Origin: Candidatus Poribacteria bacterium | Lineage (GTDB): Bacteria > Poribacteria > WGA-4E > WGA-3G | Assembly (NCBI GenBank): GCA_022824265.1 | Contig: JAJEAG010000070.1 | Coordinates: 1 to 34,492 of the forward strand | DNA length: 34,492 nt | Direction: 5' to 3' | In this document: positions 9,084 through 17,415 of the stretch, piece after piece | Layout: every line of letters starts with the position of its first letter | Position numbering within the stretch: position 1 is the stretch's first letter | Translations under genes and position numbers: made by a program | The notes under the pieces: generated by a model | The model's input: only the letters and a program-made list of their open reading frames with translations | What the model was told of the DNA's origin: nothing | Databases searched by the model: none

Positions 9084-9948
9084 AATAACCCACAATACAC
9101 ATTACAGTTATAGTAATCTCGTTAATTTATGTTACAACGAAGCACGACTTACCCCACGTAGTTTTGGACGACAAAAATGTAACCATAGTGAATTAACTGT
9201 TGAACCAGATCCCACAAATTACCGTGAACGAAAGGATTTCTTTGGAAATACTGTCAGTTATTTTACAATACAACGTCCACATCAAGAATTAGTTGTGACT
9301 GTTATAAGTAATGTTGAAGTCAATAAACCTAAAATGCCATGCGAAACAGTTGAGTCAATGGGATGGAAATATGTGCAGGAGCGGTTACAAAAAGATACGG
9401 ATGAAGAGATATTGGAAATGAGACAATATATACTTGACTCTCCAATGATTCCGGATCTATCTGACTTACGTACTTATGCTGAAAAATCATTCACTCCGAA
9501 TCGTCCTCTGCTTGAATCAGTAAAGGAATTGACAGAACGCTTATACATCGAATTCGATTATGATCCAGATTTCACTTCTGTTGCCACACCATTAAAAGAA
9601 GTGGTTGAACACCGTCGGGGTGTGTGTCAAGATTTCGCTCATCTCGCTATTGGATGTGTGCGGTCAATCGGATTAGCAGCACGATATGTAAGTGGCTACA
9701 TTGAAACGGTCACTGATCCTGACAAAGAACAGTTGGTAGGTGCAGGTGCTTCGCATGCATGGTTTTCGGTCTACTTTCCTGATATCGGATGGATAGATTT
9801 TGACCCTACGAACAACCAAATTCCATCAGACAGACATATCACTATTGCATGGGGTAGAGATTACTCAGATGTAACCCCACTTAAAGGTGTTGTTTATGGG
9901 AGTGGATCACACGAATTATCTGTTACGGTTGATTGTAGGGCTGTTTAA
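9073..9948 (+). CDS. Transglutaminase-like cysteine peptidase
   Basis: A 291-residue protein with the bacterial transglutaminase N-terminal domain (residues 1-80) and the core domain with Cys185 (RGVCQDFAH), His228 (SHAWFSVY) and Asp244 (IDFDPT). The triad is complete. It resembles the COG1305 proteins that accompany ATP-grasp/alpha-E systems. An in-frame start at 8989 exists, but the family N-terminus begins at the ATG at 9073 (MNYKITHNTHYSYS). That gives an 11-base overlap with the fusion gene and implies translational coupling. It lacks DUF2126 and any signal peptide. It closes the five-gene operon. Confidence 0.9.
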   Translation: MNYKITHNTHYSYSNLVNLCYNEARLTPRSFGRQKCNHSELTVEPDPTNYRERKDFFGNTVSYFTIQRPHQELVVTVISNVEVNKPKMPCETVESMGWKYVQERLQKDTDEEILEMRQYILDSPMIPDLSDLRTYAEKSFTPNRPLLESVKELTERLYIEFDYDPDFTSVATPLKEVVEHRRGVCQDFAHLAIGCVRSIGLAARYVSGYIETVTDPDKEQLVGAGASHAWFSVYFPDIGWIDFDPTNNQIPSDRHITIAWGRDYSDVTPLKGVVYGSGSHELSVTVDCRAV

Positions 9949-9996
9949 GTGGTGTGCAGAATAGAAATATAATGAGATTGTATTGAAATTTCATGA

Positions 9997-10884
9997 CTAT
10001 TCTCTGATATAGAGTGCCCCATCCCTATTTACGCTAACAAGTCGATATCCATCAGTTTCCTTAATTCCACAGAATGCCAATTCCCAAATAAAACCCTCTT
10101 GTGAAGGAATAGTGGACATCAAACCTCTCGCGTCAACATTCCAGATTCGTATTTCAGGATCTCTTCCACCACTGACAAGGATTTCACCATCTGGTGAAAA
10201 AGCCAAAATATAAACCGAATCTGAATGTGCATTAAAACTGGCAAGTAGATGTTGACTCTCAAGTTCCCACAAACGTACTACTGTGTCCGATCCACCACTT
10301 GCAAGCAATTTACCATCAGAAGAGTATGACAATGCCAACACCAATCCATCATGTGCAGAAAAGGAGGAAAGTTGTCGACCTGTTTCTATCTCCAATATCC
10401 GTATCTTACCATCTGCACTCCCACTCACAACCATTTTTCCGTCAGGAGAGAATGTCAAAGCTCGTATCCTACTCGGATCCGCAGTTGTATTACTTAATAA
10501 TCGCGCAGTTTCTTCATTCCATGATGTCAAAGGCACACCATCAGGAGAAGATGCTAAAGCATTGACAAGATTAGATGAGCCACCAGCAAGTGTTGCTATT
10601 TCGTTTGAGGTATCTATATCCCATAGTCGGAGAGTACCATCCTCACTTGCACTTACAAGATTGTGACTGTCAGGTGAAAAGGAAAGTGCTCTGATACGGT
10701 CAGAATGACCTGATAAAACAGCAGCTTGCTTTCCAGAATCTAAATCGTAGATCCAGATCCGATTATCACCACCAGCAGCAAGTTGATTACCATTATGAGA
10801 TAATGTTAATCCGGTAATCCGTTCTCTATTGATTCTATCCTGTAGACTGGTTGGTAATTCTGATTGAGTTACTGTATCAAACAT
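9997..10884 (-). CDS. WD40-repeat seven-bladed propeller protein
   Basis: A 295-residue cytoplasmic protein made entirely of WD40-type repeats, with the recurring pattern (L/S)FSPDG, (L/V)(A/V)SG(S/G)xD, (I/V)R(L/I)W. Seven blades can be counted. The third (around residues 105-140) is about nine residues short and lacks the terminal WD-like strand. Such propellers act as binding platforms; no enzyme domain is attached, so its partner is unknown. No Shine-Dalgarno sequence precedes the ATG on this strand, so the mRNA may be leaderless or start elsewhere. It converges with the transglutaminase operon, leaving 48 bases between them. Confidence 0.85.
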   Translation of the reverse strand: MFDTVTQSELPTSLQDRINRERITGLTLSHNGNQLAAGGDNRIWIYDLDSGKQAAVLSGHSDRIRALSFSPDSHNLVSASEDGTLRLWDIDTSNEIATLAGGSSNLVNALASSPDGVPLTSWNEETARLLSNTTADPSRIRALTFSPDGKMVVSGSADGKIRILEIETGRQLSSFSAHDGLVLALSYSSDGKLLASGGSDTVVRLWELESQHLLASFNAHSDSVYILAFSPDGEILVSGGRDPEIRIWNVDARGLMSTIPSQEGFIWELAFCGIKETDGYRLVSVNRDGALYIRE

Positions 10885-11097
10885 TATTTTTCTTTAGGAG
10901 GTTAGATGATTAATTGAGGAACCCTGTAAAATGCTCTTAACTTCAAATGAATAAATCTATATAAATTACAATTCAATCTTGATATAGTAGAGGATAAATT
11001 ACTCTATATTCTGTGTTAGACAGTATATCAGATATATTTCATAAATTCAAATGTTTCTTTGTAACGTCTATACACCGAAATAAGGATGAAAATCTAT

Positions 11098-11126
11098 TTG
11101 AATTTGGCATTTGTTTATGTTAAAAT
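11098..11126 (+). promoter_or_regulatory. Promoter of the sugar isomerase gene
   Basis: TTGAAT at 11098-11103, a 17-base spacer and TAAAAT at 11121-11126. The predicted transcript would have a leader of only about 15 bases holding AGGAGG (11135-11140). The rest of the 263-base gap from 10885 shows nothing else recognisable. Confidence 0.55.
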
Positions 11127-11147
11127 TCAAAATCAGGAGGAAATTAT

Positions 11148-11912
11148 ATGAAAGTAGGTATTAGAGACGGGATGTTACCCGTACCATTTGAAGAATCGTT
11201 TAAGCAAGCAAAAGATATTGGTTTCGATGGAATTGAGTTGTGTATGGGAGTTAATTATCGACAACATACTTTATGGCAGGATGGGGGAATTGATATAGTA
11301 AATAGTCTTGCTGAAGATGCGGGGATTGAAGTTTCATCACTCTCACCAGGTGGTTTTACGGCATTCTCATTTATGAATCCAATTGATAGTATCCGTTCTG
11401 AAGGTATTGCAAAATTACAATATCTGTCAGAAACATGCCCAAAAGTAGGTGCAAATGTCGTTCTTGTGCCTTTTTTTGGAGGTGGACAAATAAAGGAAGA
11501 ACATATTACATCATCCCGTTTTATTGATGGGTTTAAGGCTGCCGCTGAAACTGCAGAAAAACATAATGTATATCTTGGCATCGAATCCACTATAAACGCA
11601 GATCAACACCAACAAATCATAGATCAAGTTGGTTCAAAACATGTTGGTGTCTATTACGATATGGGAAATGCTACAAATCTTGGATATGACTCCCCTTCTG
11701 AAATTCGTAGTTTGGGCAGTTCCATAGTACAGATGCATATTAAAGATACTGGTGGAAATCACGCAGGTGAAGGTGACGTAGACTTCCCGGCGGTCTTCAA
11801 GGCTGCACATGCCATAGGTTACGACAGTTGGTTTGTCCTTGAAACACCTGGGAAAGATGACGCAATCGCATCTGCTGCAAAGAACATGAATTTTGTTAGA
11901 GACAACTTCTAA
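11148..11912 (+). CDS. Sugar phosphate isomerase/epimerase, TIM barrel
   Basis: A 254-residue protein of the xylose-isomerase-like TIM-barrel family (AP_endonuc_2 fold). Four probable metal ligands are spaced as in tagatose/psicose 3-epimerases: Glu146 (GIEST), Asp171 (YYDMGNA), His197 (QMHIKD) and Glu232 (VLETPG). It probably epimerises or isomerises a keto sugar or inositol derivative; the substrate cannot be read from sequence. AGGAGG lies 7 bases upstream of the ATG. It appears monocistronic and is followed by a hairpin. Confidence 0.85.
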   Translation: MKVGIRDGMLPVPFEESFKQAKDIGFDGIELCMGVNYRQHTLWQDGGIDIVNSLAEDAGIEVSSLSPGGFTAFSFMNPIDSIRSEGIAKLQYLSETCPKVGANVVLVPFFGGGQIKEEHITSSRFIDGFKAAAETAEKHNVYLGIESTINADQHQQIIDQVGSKHVGVYYDMGNATNLGYDSPSEIRSLGSSIVQMHIKDTGGNHAGEGDVDFPAVFKAAHAIGYDSWFVLETPGKDDAIASAAKNMNFVRDNF

Positions 11913-11928
11913 TCCCATAAATTGTGGT

Positions 11929-11955
11929 TGTAGGACGTTGACCCATCGTCCTACA
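11929..11955 (+). terminator. Hairpin after the sugar isomerase gene
   Basis: TGTAGGACG, a 9-base loop and CGTCCTACA form a perfect 9-base stem starting 17 bases after the stop codon. The following bases are A-rich, not T-rich, so it is a weak intrinsic terminator at best, or an mRNA 3'-end stabiliser. Confidence 0.45.
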
Positions 11956-12045
11956 CAAACAAATATAAAATTAATATACATATCATAGAAAATCAATGAA
12001 TAAATACAATAGCGTTAGCTTGCATTGTCCGTCTGGAGGATTGGT

Positions 12046-12849
12046 ATGAACAATCAGAAATTGGTTCTTCCACAATCAGAAGCCAAGAAATTACTATCAC
12101 TCCCAATACGCGAAGCAGAACAACTATTTCAAAGTTATGAAAAAGAAGAACAACTTCAAATAATACGTGCAACACGCAATCCAAAACAACGAGAAGAACT
12201 CTATTATCTTGTTCCAGACTGTACTGATTTAATTCAGGAAAGTCCCACTGAAGATGTTCTTCAAGTCCTAGATACACTACTCGGAACAGGTCTCGCTTGT
12301 GGTCTTCTTCCTTGTTTATCCAACGAACAATTTGAAGAGATCATGGATATAGCTATTTGGCGTGATGGTAAAATAGATGAAAATTCACTGAGTCTCTGGT
12401 TGTTTGAGTTAAGTGAATGTGAAAGGGATGACCTTAGTAGATTCCTCGGACAAATCGATCTACGGATTCTTGCTGGACTTCTAAAGAATCGTGTTAAGTT
12501 GAAGGGAACACTTGGTGCATTGATGATAGAAGAAGGTATCATTGATCCAAATTCACCGTCAATTGAATGTAAAGACGATCAAGCAAGAGCAATTCTCAAT
12601 GCAATATGGGAAGCAGATGATACCTACTTCACACAGTTATTAAAGGAAATGTTCGCAATTGACAAAGAAGGTGATGTAGAAACTGAATTAGTAACTGCAT
12701 TGGAAAAAGCAACTGCCGAAAGAGCTGAACGAGTGAAAGCACGCGACAGTAAAGCAGGTATCAAGATTACTGAATCCGATCTGACAGAACATGTTGATTT
12801 AGATTCCCTTGACCTTGCCGAGGAAAAAAAGGAAAATGCAGACGAGTAA
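12046..12849 (+). CDS. DUF6178-like protein, N-terminal part
   Basis: A 267-residue, acidic, helical protein. Its middle section (ELYYLVPDCTDLIQ... near 40-60, then LPCLSNEQFEEIMDIAIWRDGKID) resembles the N-terminal half of DUF6178 proteins, which have no known function. The ATG at 12046 is preferred over the TTG at 12025 because GGAGGA (12035-12040) lies 5 bases upstream of it. The C-terminal 40 residues are highly charged and end immediately after a run of seven A (12824-12830). The next gene overlaps by 14 bases in the +1 frame and resembles the C-terminal half of the same family, so the two may be one broken or frameshifted gene. Confidence 0.7.
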   Translation: MNNQKLVLPQSEAKKLLSLPIREAEQLFQSYEKEEQLQIIRATRNPKQREELYYLVPDCTDLIQESPTEDVLQVLDTLLGTGLACGLLPCLSNEQFEEIMDIAIWRDGKIDENSLSLWLFELSECERDDLSRFLGQIDLRILAGLLKNRVKLKGTLGALMIEEGIIDPNSPSIECKDDQARAILNAIWEADDTYFTQLLKEMFAIDKEGDVETELVTALEKATAERAERVKARDSKAGIKITESDLTEHVDLDSLDLAEEKKENADE

Positions 12850-13786
12850 ATTCTCACTTGTTTCCGGTGCGACTATTGATGGACATTCATTTTTAGCGCG
12901 AACTTTGATGCATGGTGATTCTCTTGGTAGAATTGATCCTGAACTTTCCGAAAGTCTTTCCGAGGACATCGCAGCACTTGCACACAAATTGATTACCATG
13001 AAGGTCACAGACCTTTCTGATGAAACAGATCTTCGCGCACAAATTCAAACTGCATTTGCCCTTACGAGTCTCGGTTTAGAATACGGTAGTAAAGGAAACT
13101 TAGACAAAGCAGTTAGTGTTTTAATAGCAAATCCTATTATCAAATTTTTCCAAATCGGTAATACACTGACCGATAAATTATTAAATAGAGCAAGTTATTT
13201 ACTCAATCAGGCGGTGATAGAGCCGCCTGAATCACTTGTGCATATTGATCTTGACAACATCCGAATCTATAATCATGCAGAAGCTGAATTCCTTGATGAA
13301 GTATCTAATCACAACACTACCATTACTTCCGCACAAGTAATAATTAAAGAAAAATATCAACCGCGCACATTCTCACAACTTTCCGATATGGAAATTATCC
13401 GTCAACAGTTAGATTTTATTGAAGCACGGTGGGCTTACGTAAAAGCATTACCACTTGATGATCTATTTTCTGTAGATCCACCACTAAATATAGCAATTGA
13501 TCCTATTCAAACATTAACGCTTAGTTTGATGGCAAATTTGACATTGTATTACCAACCATCACTACAGTTAGAAAGAGAAACACTTGGTGACTTCCGAGAC
13601 ATCATATATAATGAAGATGATGAGGAAATACGTAATGCCCCCCGTCAACGTTTATTAGACTGGATAGAACAGTATCTCATACAAGATAACCATTCTGAAG
13701 AAACTATATCTTATACTGTTGCTTATTGGGATGCCTGTATGCGTGAAATAGTTAATCCCAATCAGGATATTCAGAGATTGTTGTGA
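12836..13786 (+). CDS. DUF6178-like protein, C-terminal part
   Basis: A 316-residue helical protein. The segment FALTSLGLEYGSKGNLDKAV, then a leucine-rich PIIKFFQIGNTLTDKLLNRASYLL (around residues 80-125), resembles the C-terminal half of DUF6178 proteins, where a Phe-rich 'lF.vG....kL..rA' motif is typical. The ATG at 12836 has AAGGA directly before it and overlaps the upstream gene by 14 bases; an in-frame TTG at 12809 is less likely. Deleting one A in the run at 12824-12830 would join both genes into one protein of about 579 residues, close to the usual family length. Confidence 0.68.
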   Translation: MQTSKFSLVSGATIDGHSFLARTLMHGDSLGRIDPELSESLSEDIAALAHKLITMKVTDLSDETDLRAQIQTAFALTSLGLEYGSKGNLDKAVSVLIANPIIKFFQIGNTLTDKLLNRASYLLNQAVIEPPESLVHIDLDNIRIYNHAEAEFLDEVSNHNTTITSAQVIIKEKYQPRTFSQLSDMEIIRQQLDFIEARWAYVKALPLDDLFSVDPPLNIAIDPIQTLTLSLMANLTLYYQPSLQLERETLGDFRDIIYNEDDEEIRNAPRQRLLDWIEQYLIQDNHSEETISYTVAYWDACMREIVNPNQDIQRLL

Positions 13787-13877
13787 AACAATTTTGGATA
13801 TTTTATTGAGTTATCACCCTATGTATCACATTCATATAGTTGTCTTCCCGTCCTATAATGATTTCACATTAAGAAAA

Positions 13878-13906
13878 TTGCATATCTCGTAATTTTGTGT
13901 TATTAT
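13878..13906 (+). promoter_or_regulatory. Promoter of msrA
   Basis: TTGCAT at 13878-13883, a 17-base spacer and TATTAT at 13901-13906. The predicted leader is about 65 bases and contains a hairpin between the Shine-Dalgarno sequence and the start codon. Confidence 0.5.
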
Positions 13907-13933
13907 ACACACATTGATTATAAAACAATATGT

Positions 13934-13977
13934 AGGAGCATTACGTTGTAATTTCATAGGACAACGTAAAGATACAA
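13934..13977 (+). promoter_or_regulatory. msrA: msrA leader: Shine-Dalgarno separated from ATG by a hairpin
   Basis: AGGAG at 13934-13938 is 39 bases from the ATG at 13978, too far for normal initiation. Between them lies a perfect 9-base stem, TTACGTTGT (13941-13949) and ACAACGTAA (13961-13969), with an 11-base loop. Folding leaves 2 + 8 unpaired bases, an effective spacing of 10. An in-frame TAG at 13957-13959 rules out a start nearer the AGGAG. Confidence 0.55.
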
Positions 13978-14517
13978 ATGCAAATAGAAACTGCAACTTT
14001 CGGTGCAGGATGTTTTTGGTGTGTTGAAGCAGTTTTTCAACAGCTTAAAGGTGTCAAAAAGGTAGTATCGGGTTATACCGGTGGATCAACTGCAAATCCA
14101 AACTACCGTGAAGTCTGCACAGGGGAGACCGGGCACGCGGAAGTTATTCAGATTGAATATGAACCTGATGTTATCTCATTCAAAGAACTGTTAGATGTTT
14201 TTTGGCATACACACGATCCAACCACTTTAAACCGTCAAGGTAACGATACAGGCACACAGTATAGATCAGCAATTTTCTATCATTCTGAATCACAAAAAAA
14301 TATAGCAGAAGAATCTAAAACAGAGATGGACAATTCTGGTATATGGGATGATCCGATTGTAACTGAGATTACCGCTATTGATGTGTTTTATCCTGCTGAA
14401 GAATACCACCAGAACTATTTCCAGTTAAATCCAAGCCAACCGTATTGCCAATTTGTAATACATCCAAAGATGAAAAAATTCACAAAAGATTATAAAGATA
14501 AATTAAAACCTGAATAG
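13978..14517 (+). CDS. msrA: Peptide methionine sulfoxide reductase A
   Basis: A 179-residue enzyme that reduces methionine-S-sulfoxide in proteins and free methionine. The catalytic GCFWC motif is at residues 11-15 with Cys12 as nucleophile, followed by GVKKVVSGYTGG and the conserved block GHAEVIQIEYEP. FWHTHDPT and TQYRSAIF are also present. The length is typical for a stand-alone MsrA without an MsrB domain, and no signal peptide is seen, so it is cytosolic. It has its own promoter and a structured leader, and is followed by a long hairpin. Confidence 0.97.
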   Translation: MQIETATFGAGCFWCVEAVFQQLKGVKKVVSGYTGGSTANPNYREVCTGETGHAEVIQIEYEPDVISFKELLDVFWHTHDPTTLNRQGNDTGTQYRSAIFYHSESQKNIAEESKTEMDNSGIWDDPIVTEITAIDVFYPAEEYHQNYFQLNPSQPYCQFVIHPKMKKFTKDYKDKLKPE

Positions 14518-14532
14518 TGTTTCATGTAATAA

Positions 14533-14579
14533 AAATATGTGCATTTGTAATACCTTATCCTATTACAATACACATATTT
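14533..14579 (+). terminator. Long hairpin between msrA and the adaptor gene
   Basis: AAATATGTG (14533-14541) pairs with CACATATTT (14571-14579). The inner arms ATTTGTAATA and TATTACAAT extend the stem, with one mismatch and one bulged T, around an 8-base loop. It starts 16 bases after the msrA stop and is followed by TCAGTTT, so it is a probable but not classical terminator. Confidence 0.5.
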
Positions 14580-14602
14580 CAGTTTAAAAAGGAGTCAGGA
14601 TA

Positions 14603-16192
14603 TTGAAGTCGATTATTATATATGTATTGACGGTAACAGCATTATGTTTTTCTGTTATTACTACTGAAGGGATTTCTCAGGAAACAGAACAACCTATCGC
14701 TGTAAGTGTAGAAACACCACGTCGCATCTCAATTGTATCAGAAAAAACATATAACGGACATTTAGTACCACGTGCTGAAGTAAAGGTTTATGCCAACATA
14801 TCTGGAAAATTAGTAAAATTAAATGCTGTACCAGGTCAAACCGTTGCAAAGGGAGATGTCCTTGCACAGAGTAGTGCACGGCAAGCGACCATTGATGCAA
14901 TTAAGGCTGAAGTTGCAGTAAGTGTAGCAAAATCACAACTGACAACAACAGAAGCAAACGCACAGACACGTATTGAAACACAACTGGTAACGGCAAAAGA
15001 ATCAGTCGCAGATGCTGAGTCAAAATTGGAGGAAACTAAATCTCTTGCTGAAATGCGTATAAGGAATCAATTGATTCAGGCAGAATCAGCATATAAAGCT
15101 GCACAAGCAAATTTTGAACGCGCGAAAGTTAGTTCAAAACAAGGATTGGAACGTGCAAAAACAGAATTTGCAAAAGCAACATCTGATTTTGAACGGGATA
15201 AAGAATTACACGAACAGGAACTTATAAGTGATAGTGCCTATGAAGCATCTGAAACGCGCTTCAAACTTGTACAAAGTAGACACGAAGAGGCTGTAGCTGC
15301 AGCAACTCAATTTGAAGATGGTACTGCTCAAGTCACCGTAGAAAAAACTAAAGCAGAATTAGCAGTCGCAAGAAAAATTGTTGAAAGTAGAGGCTGGGAA
15401 CGTGAGATTGCTGCTGCGGAATCAAAAGTAACACAAGCAAAAGCAAACTTGCAAACTGCACAGAAACTTGTTGAAGCAAAAGCATGGGAACGCGAAATAG
15501 AAATCGCAAAATCCGCAGTCAGTGAAGCAGATGAACAACTTAAACTTGCACGTGAACAAGTGAATGAAGCTGTGATTACATCTCCAATAGATGGTGTGAT
15601 CGCACAACGACATCTTGAACTGGGTGATTATGCAAAATCGGCTGCATCTTCTGGTCAACCTGTATATACTGTTGTGGCTATGGATATCCTTAAAGCAGTT
15701 TGGAGTGTATCGGTAAGTGATATAAACATTATTAAAGAAGGCAATATGGTGCTAATTTCTACTGCATCTGGAATTCAAAATATAATTGGAACAATTGATT
15801 TCATCAGTCCGATTGTCAAACAGGGAGAGAATTCAATTACTGTTCATGCAACACTTAATAAACCTTTAGGAAATCGGACAGAGAAAGATACTTCTGTTCT
15901 AGTCCATAACAAAGCATTAAAACCAGGTATATCCGTTACCATATCACTAAAAACTGGTGAAAGGAAAAACGTTCTACTGTTACCACGCCGTGCAGTCTTG
16001 AATATTCAGCGTGGAATAGGTGACATATTTGTAGTAGAAGAAAATGTGGTACGTCAGAAACAGGTGAACGTAGGTGGAATATACGGTGGAGAAATAGAGT
16101 TAAGTTCACAATTAACTCTGTCAACTAACGTGATTGTAGAAAATCAACATTTACTGTCGGAAGGCGCACCTGTGTCAATATCGACTGAATGA
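14603..16192 (+). CDS. Periplasmic adaptor (HlyD/MFP) protein of an efflux system
   Basis: A 529-residue protein with an N-terminal hydrophobic signal sequence (about residues 4-25), a lipoyl/barrel-sandwich half-motif (YANISGKLVKLNAVPGQTVAKGDVLAQ), a long coiled-coil hairpin (about 90-325), the second lipoyl half (ITSPIDGVIAQRHLELGDY) and beta-barrel and membrane-proximal domains. It would bridge an inner-membrane pump to the outer membrane. The hairpin is much longer than in typical RND adaptors and includes a near-repeat with VEsrgWEREI and VEakaWEREI about 30 residues apart. No pump or outer-membrane channel gene lies in the window. The start is TTG at 14603, with AAGGAG 8 bases upstream. 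Confidence 0.88.
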   Translation: MKSIIIYVLTVTALCFSVITTEGISQETEQPIAVSVETPRRISIVSEKTYNGHLVPRAEVKVYANISGKLVKLNAVPGQTVAKGDVLAQSSARQATIDAIKAEVAVSVAKSQLTTTEANAQTRIETQLVTAKESVADAESKLEETKSLAEMRIRNQLIQAESAYKAAQANFERAKVSSKQGLERAKTEFAKATSDFERDKELHEQELISDSAYEASETRFKLVQSRHEEAVAAATQFEDGTAQVTVEKTKAELAVARKIVESRGWEREIAAAESKVTQAKANLQTAQKLVEAKAWEREIEIAKSAVSEADEQLKLAREQVNEAVITSPIDGVIAQRHLELGDYAKSAASSGQPVYTVVAMDILKAVWSVSVSDINIIKEGNMVLISTASGIQNIIGTIDFISPIVKQGENSITVHATLNKPLGNRTEKDTSVLVHNKALKPGISVTISLKTGERKNVLLLPRRAVLNIQRGIGDIFVVEENVVRQKQVNVGGIYGGEIELSSQLTLSTNVIVENQHLLSEGAPVSISTE

Positions 16193-16327
16193 CAAATGAA
16201 TTTTGTATCTATTAGTCACGATTTTATGTTTATTCATCCACAATCATGCAACAATTGATTCACATAATATTCTTTGAACTGAATACCAATGTCATATAAA
16301 ACTATCCATTGTAATTTCCGCTCATAT

Positions 16328-16357
16328 TTGCTATCATAATAAACGAACAACTATATT
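16328..16357 (+). promoter_or_regulatory. Possible promoter of the GH-A hydrolase gene
   Basis: TTGCTA at 16328-16333, an 18-base spacer and TATATT at 16352-16357, about 24 bases before the ATG. Nothing else is recognisable in the 188-base gap. Confidence 0.4.
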
Positions 16358-16380
16358 AATCTAAATATAATGGATGAAAT

Positions 16381-17400
16381 ATGAAAACAAATGTCAGCAT
16401 TATAGATGATGCATTTTATATAAATGAAGAAATAACTTATAAAGGACGCGAGTATAAAGGTAATAAGATTGAGGGTTTGCTTCTCAATAGTAGAATGGTA
16501 CAAGGTGTTTTTGATGATCGCAATCCTGATACGGTTCATCGTTGGGAATATCCTGACACAGGAAAATGGGATGCGGAACGTAATACTCGTGAATTTTTAT
16601 CAGCCATGCCAACATGGAAAGCACACGGGGTTTTGGCTTTTACCATAAACCTTCAAGGTGGGAGTCCTGAAGGGTATTCAAAAGCACAACCATGGCACAA
16701 TTCCGGTATTGAATCCGATGGAAGTCTCAACCCAGATTACCTTTCCCGTCTAAAACGTATTATAGACTTTGCTGATGAACTTGGAATGGTAGTCATACTC
16801 GGTTATTTCTACTTCGGACAAGACCATCGCTTGGACGATGAACAAGCAGTTATACGTGCAACAGACAACGCAACCAAATGGTTATTTGATAACGGATATA
16901 CTAATGTTATAGTTGAAGTTAACAACGAATGTAATGTTAGATATTCACATGATATATTAAAACCAGACAGGGTTCATGAACTAATTGAACGAGTGAAATC
17001 TAAATCACGTAATGGTAGAAAATATCTTGTTGGAACAAGCTATGGTGGTGGTAGAGTGCCACTTGAAAATGTCGTCCGGGCATCCGATTTTTTACTCGTG
17101 CATGGTAACGGGGTAGGAGATCCGAATCGTATCCTTGAAATGGTACAACAAACACGTCATGTTGCTGGTTATCGTCCTATGCCAATTCTATTCAACGAAG
17201 ACGATCATTTCGATTTTGACAAACCACTTAATAACTGCATCGCGGCAATTAGTCAATACGCTTCATGGGGTTACTTTGATCCAGGTGAAAACGACTACCA
17301 TCACGGGTATCAATCTGTTCCTGTTCAATGGCAAATTAACACCCCACGTAAACGCGCTTTTTTTCAGTATATTCGCGATATAACAGGATACACTCCATAG
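16381..17400 (+). CDS. GH-A clan-like glycoside hydrolase, TIM barrel
   Basis: A 339-residue protein that reads like a cellulase-type (GH5-like) TIM barrel. IVEVNNECN places an Asn-Glu pair at residues 182-183, the position of the acid/base at strand 4. ILFNEDDHFD gives Glu273, a plausible nucleophile at strand 7. Other markers are VVILGYFYFGQ after strand 3 and LLVHGNGVGD. There is no signal peptide or binding module, so it would act in the cytosol, unusual for a polysaccharide hydrolase; it may work on oligosaccharides. The substrate cannot be assigned. The slipin gene starts 15 bases after its stop. Confidence 0.72.
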   Translation: MKTNVSIIDDAFYINEEITYKGREYKGNKIEGLLLNSRMVQGVFDDRNPDTVHRWEYPDTGKWDAERNTREFLSAMPTWKAHGVLAFTINLQGGSPEGYSKAQPWHNSGIESDGSLNPDYLSRLKRIIDFADELGMVVILGYFYFGQDHRLDDEQAVIRATDNATKWLFDNGYTNVIVEVNNECNVRYSHDILKPDRVHELIERVKSKSRNGRKYLVGTSYGGGRVPLENVVRASDFLLVHGNGVGDPNRILEMVQQTRHVAGYRPMPILFNEDDHFDFDKPLNNCIAAISQYASWGYFDPGENDYHHGYQSVPVQWQINTPRKRAFFQYIRDITGYTP

Positions 17401-17415
17401 AAAGGAACAGTGAAT

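Noticed and set aside
10890-10912. AGGAGG followed by ATG on the plus strand between two genes
   Set aside because: The frame is three codons long (M-I-N-stop) and no downstream gene uses it; probably chance.
12261-12542. Reading frames antisense to real genes, such as this one inside the DUF6178-like gene and similar ones in the large operon
   Set aside because: They have no ribosome binding sites or family resemblance and mirror the codon structure of the sense genes.
15380-15520. Tandem DNA repeat in the adaptor gene as a mobile or recombination site
   Set aside because: The similarity follows the protein heptad pattern and codons differ; it is an old internal duplication.
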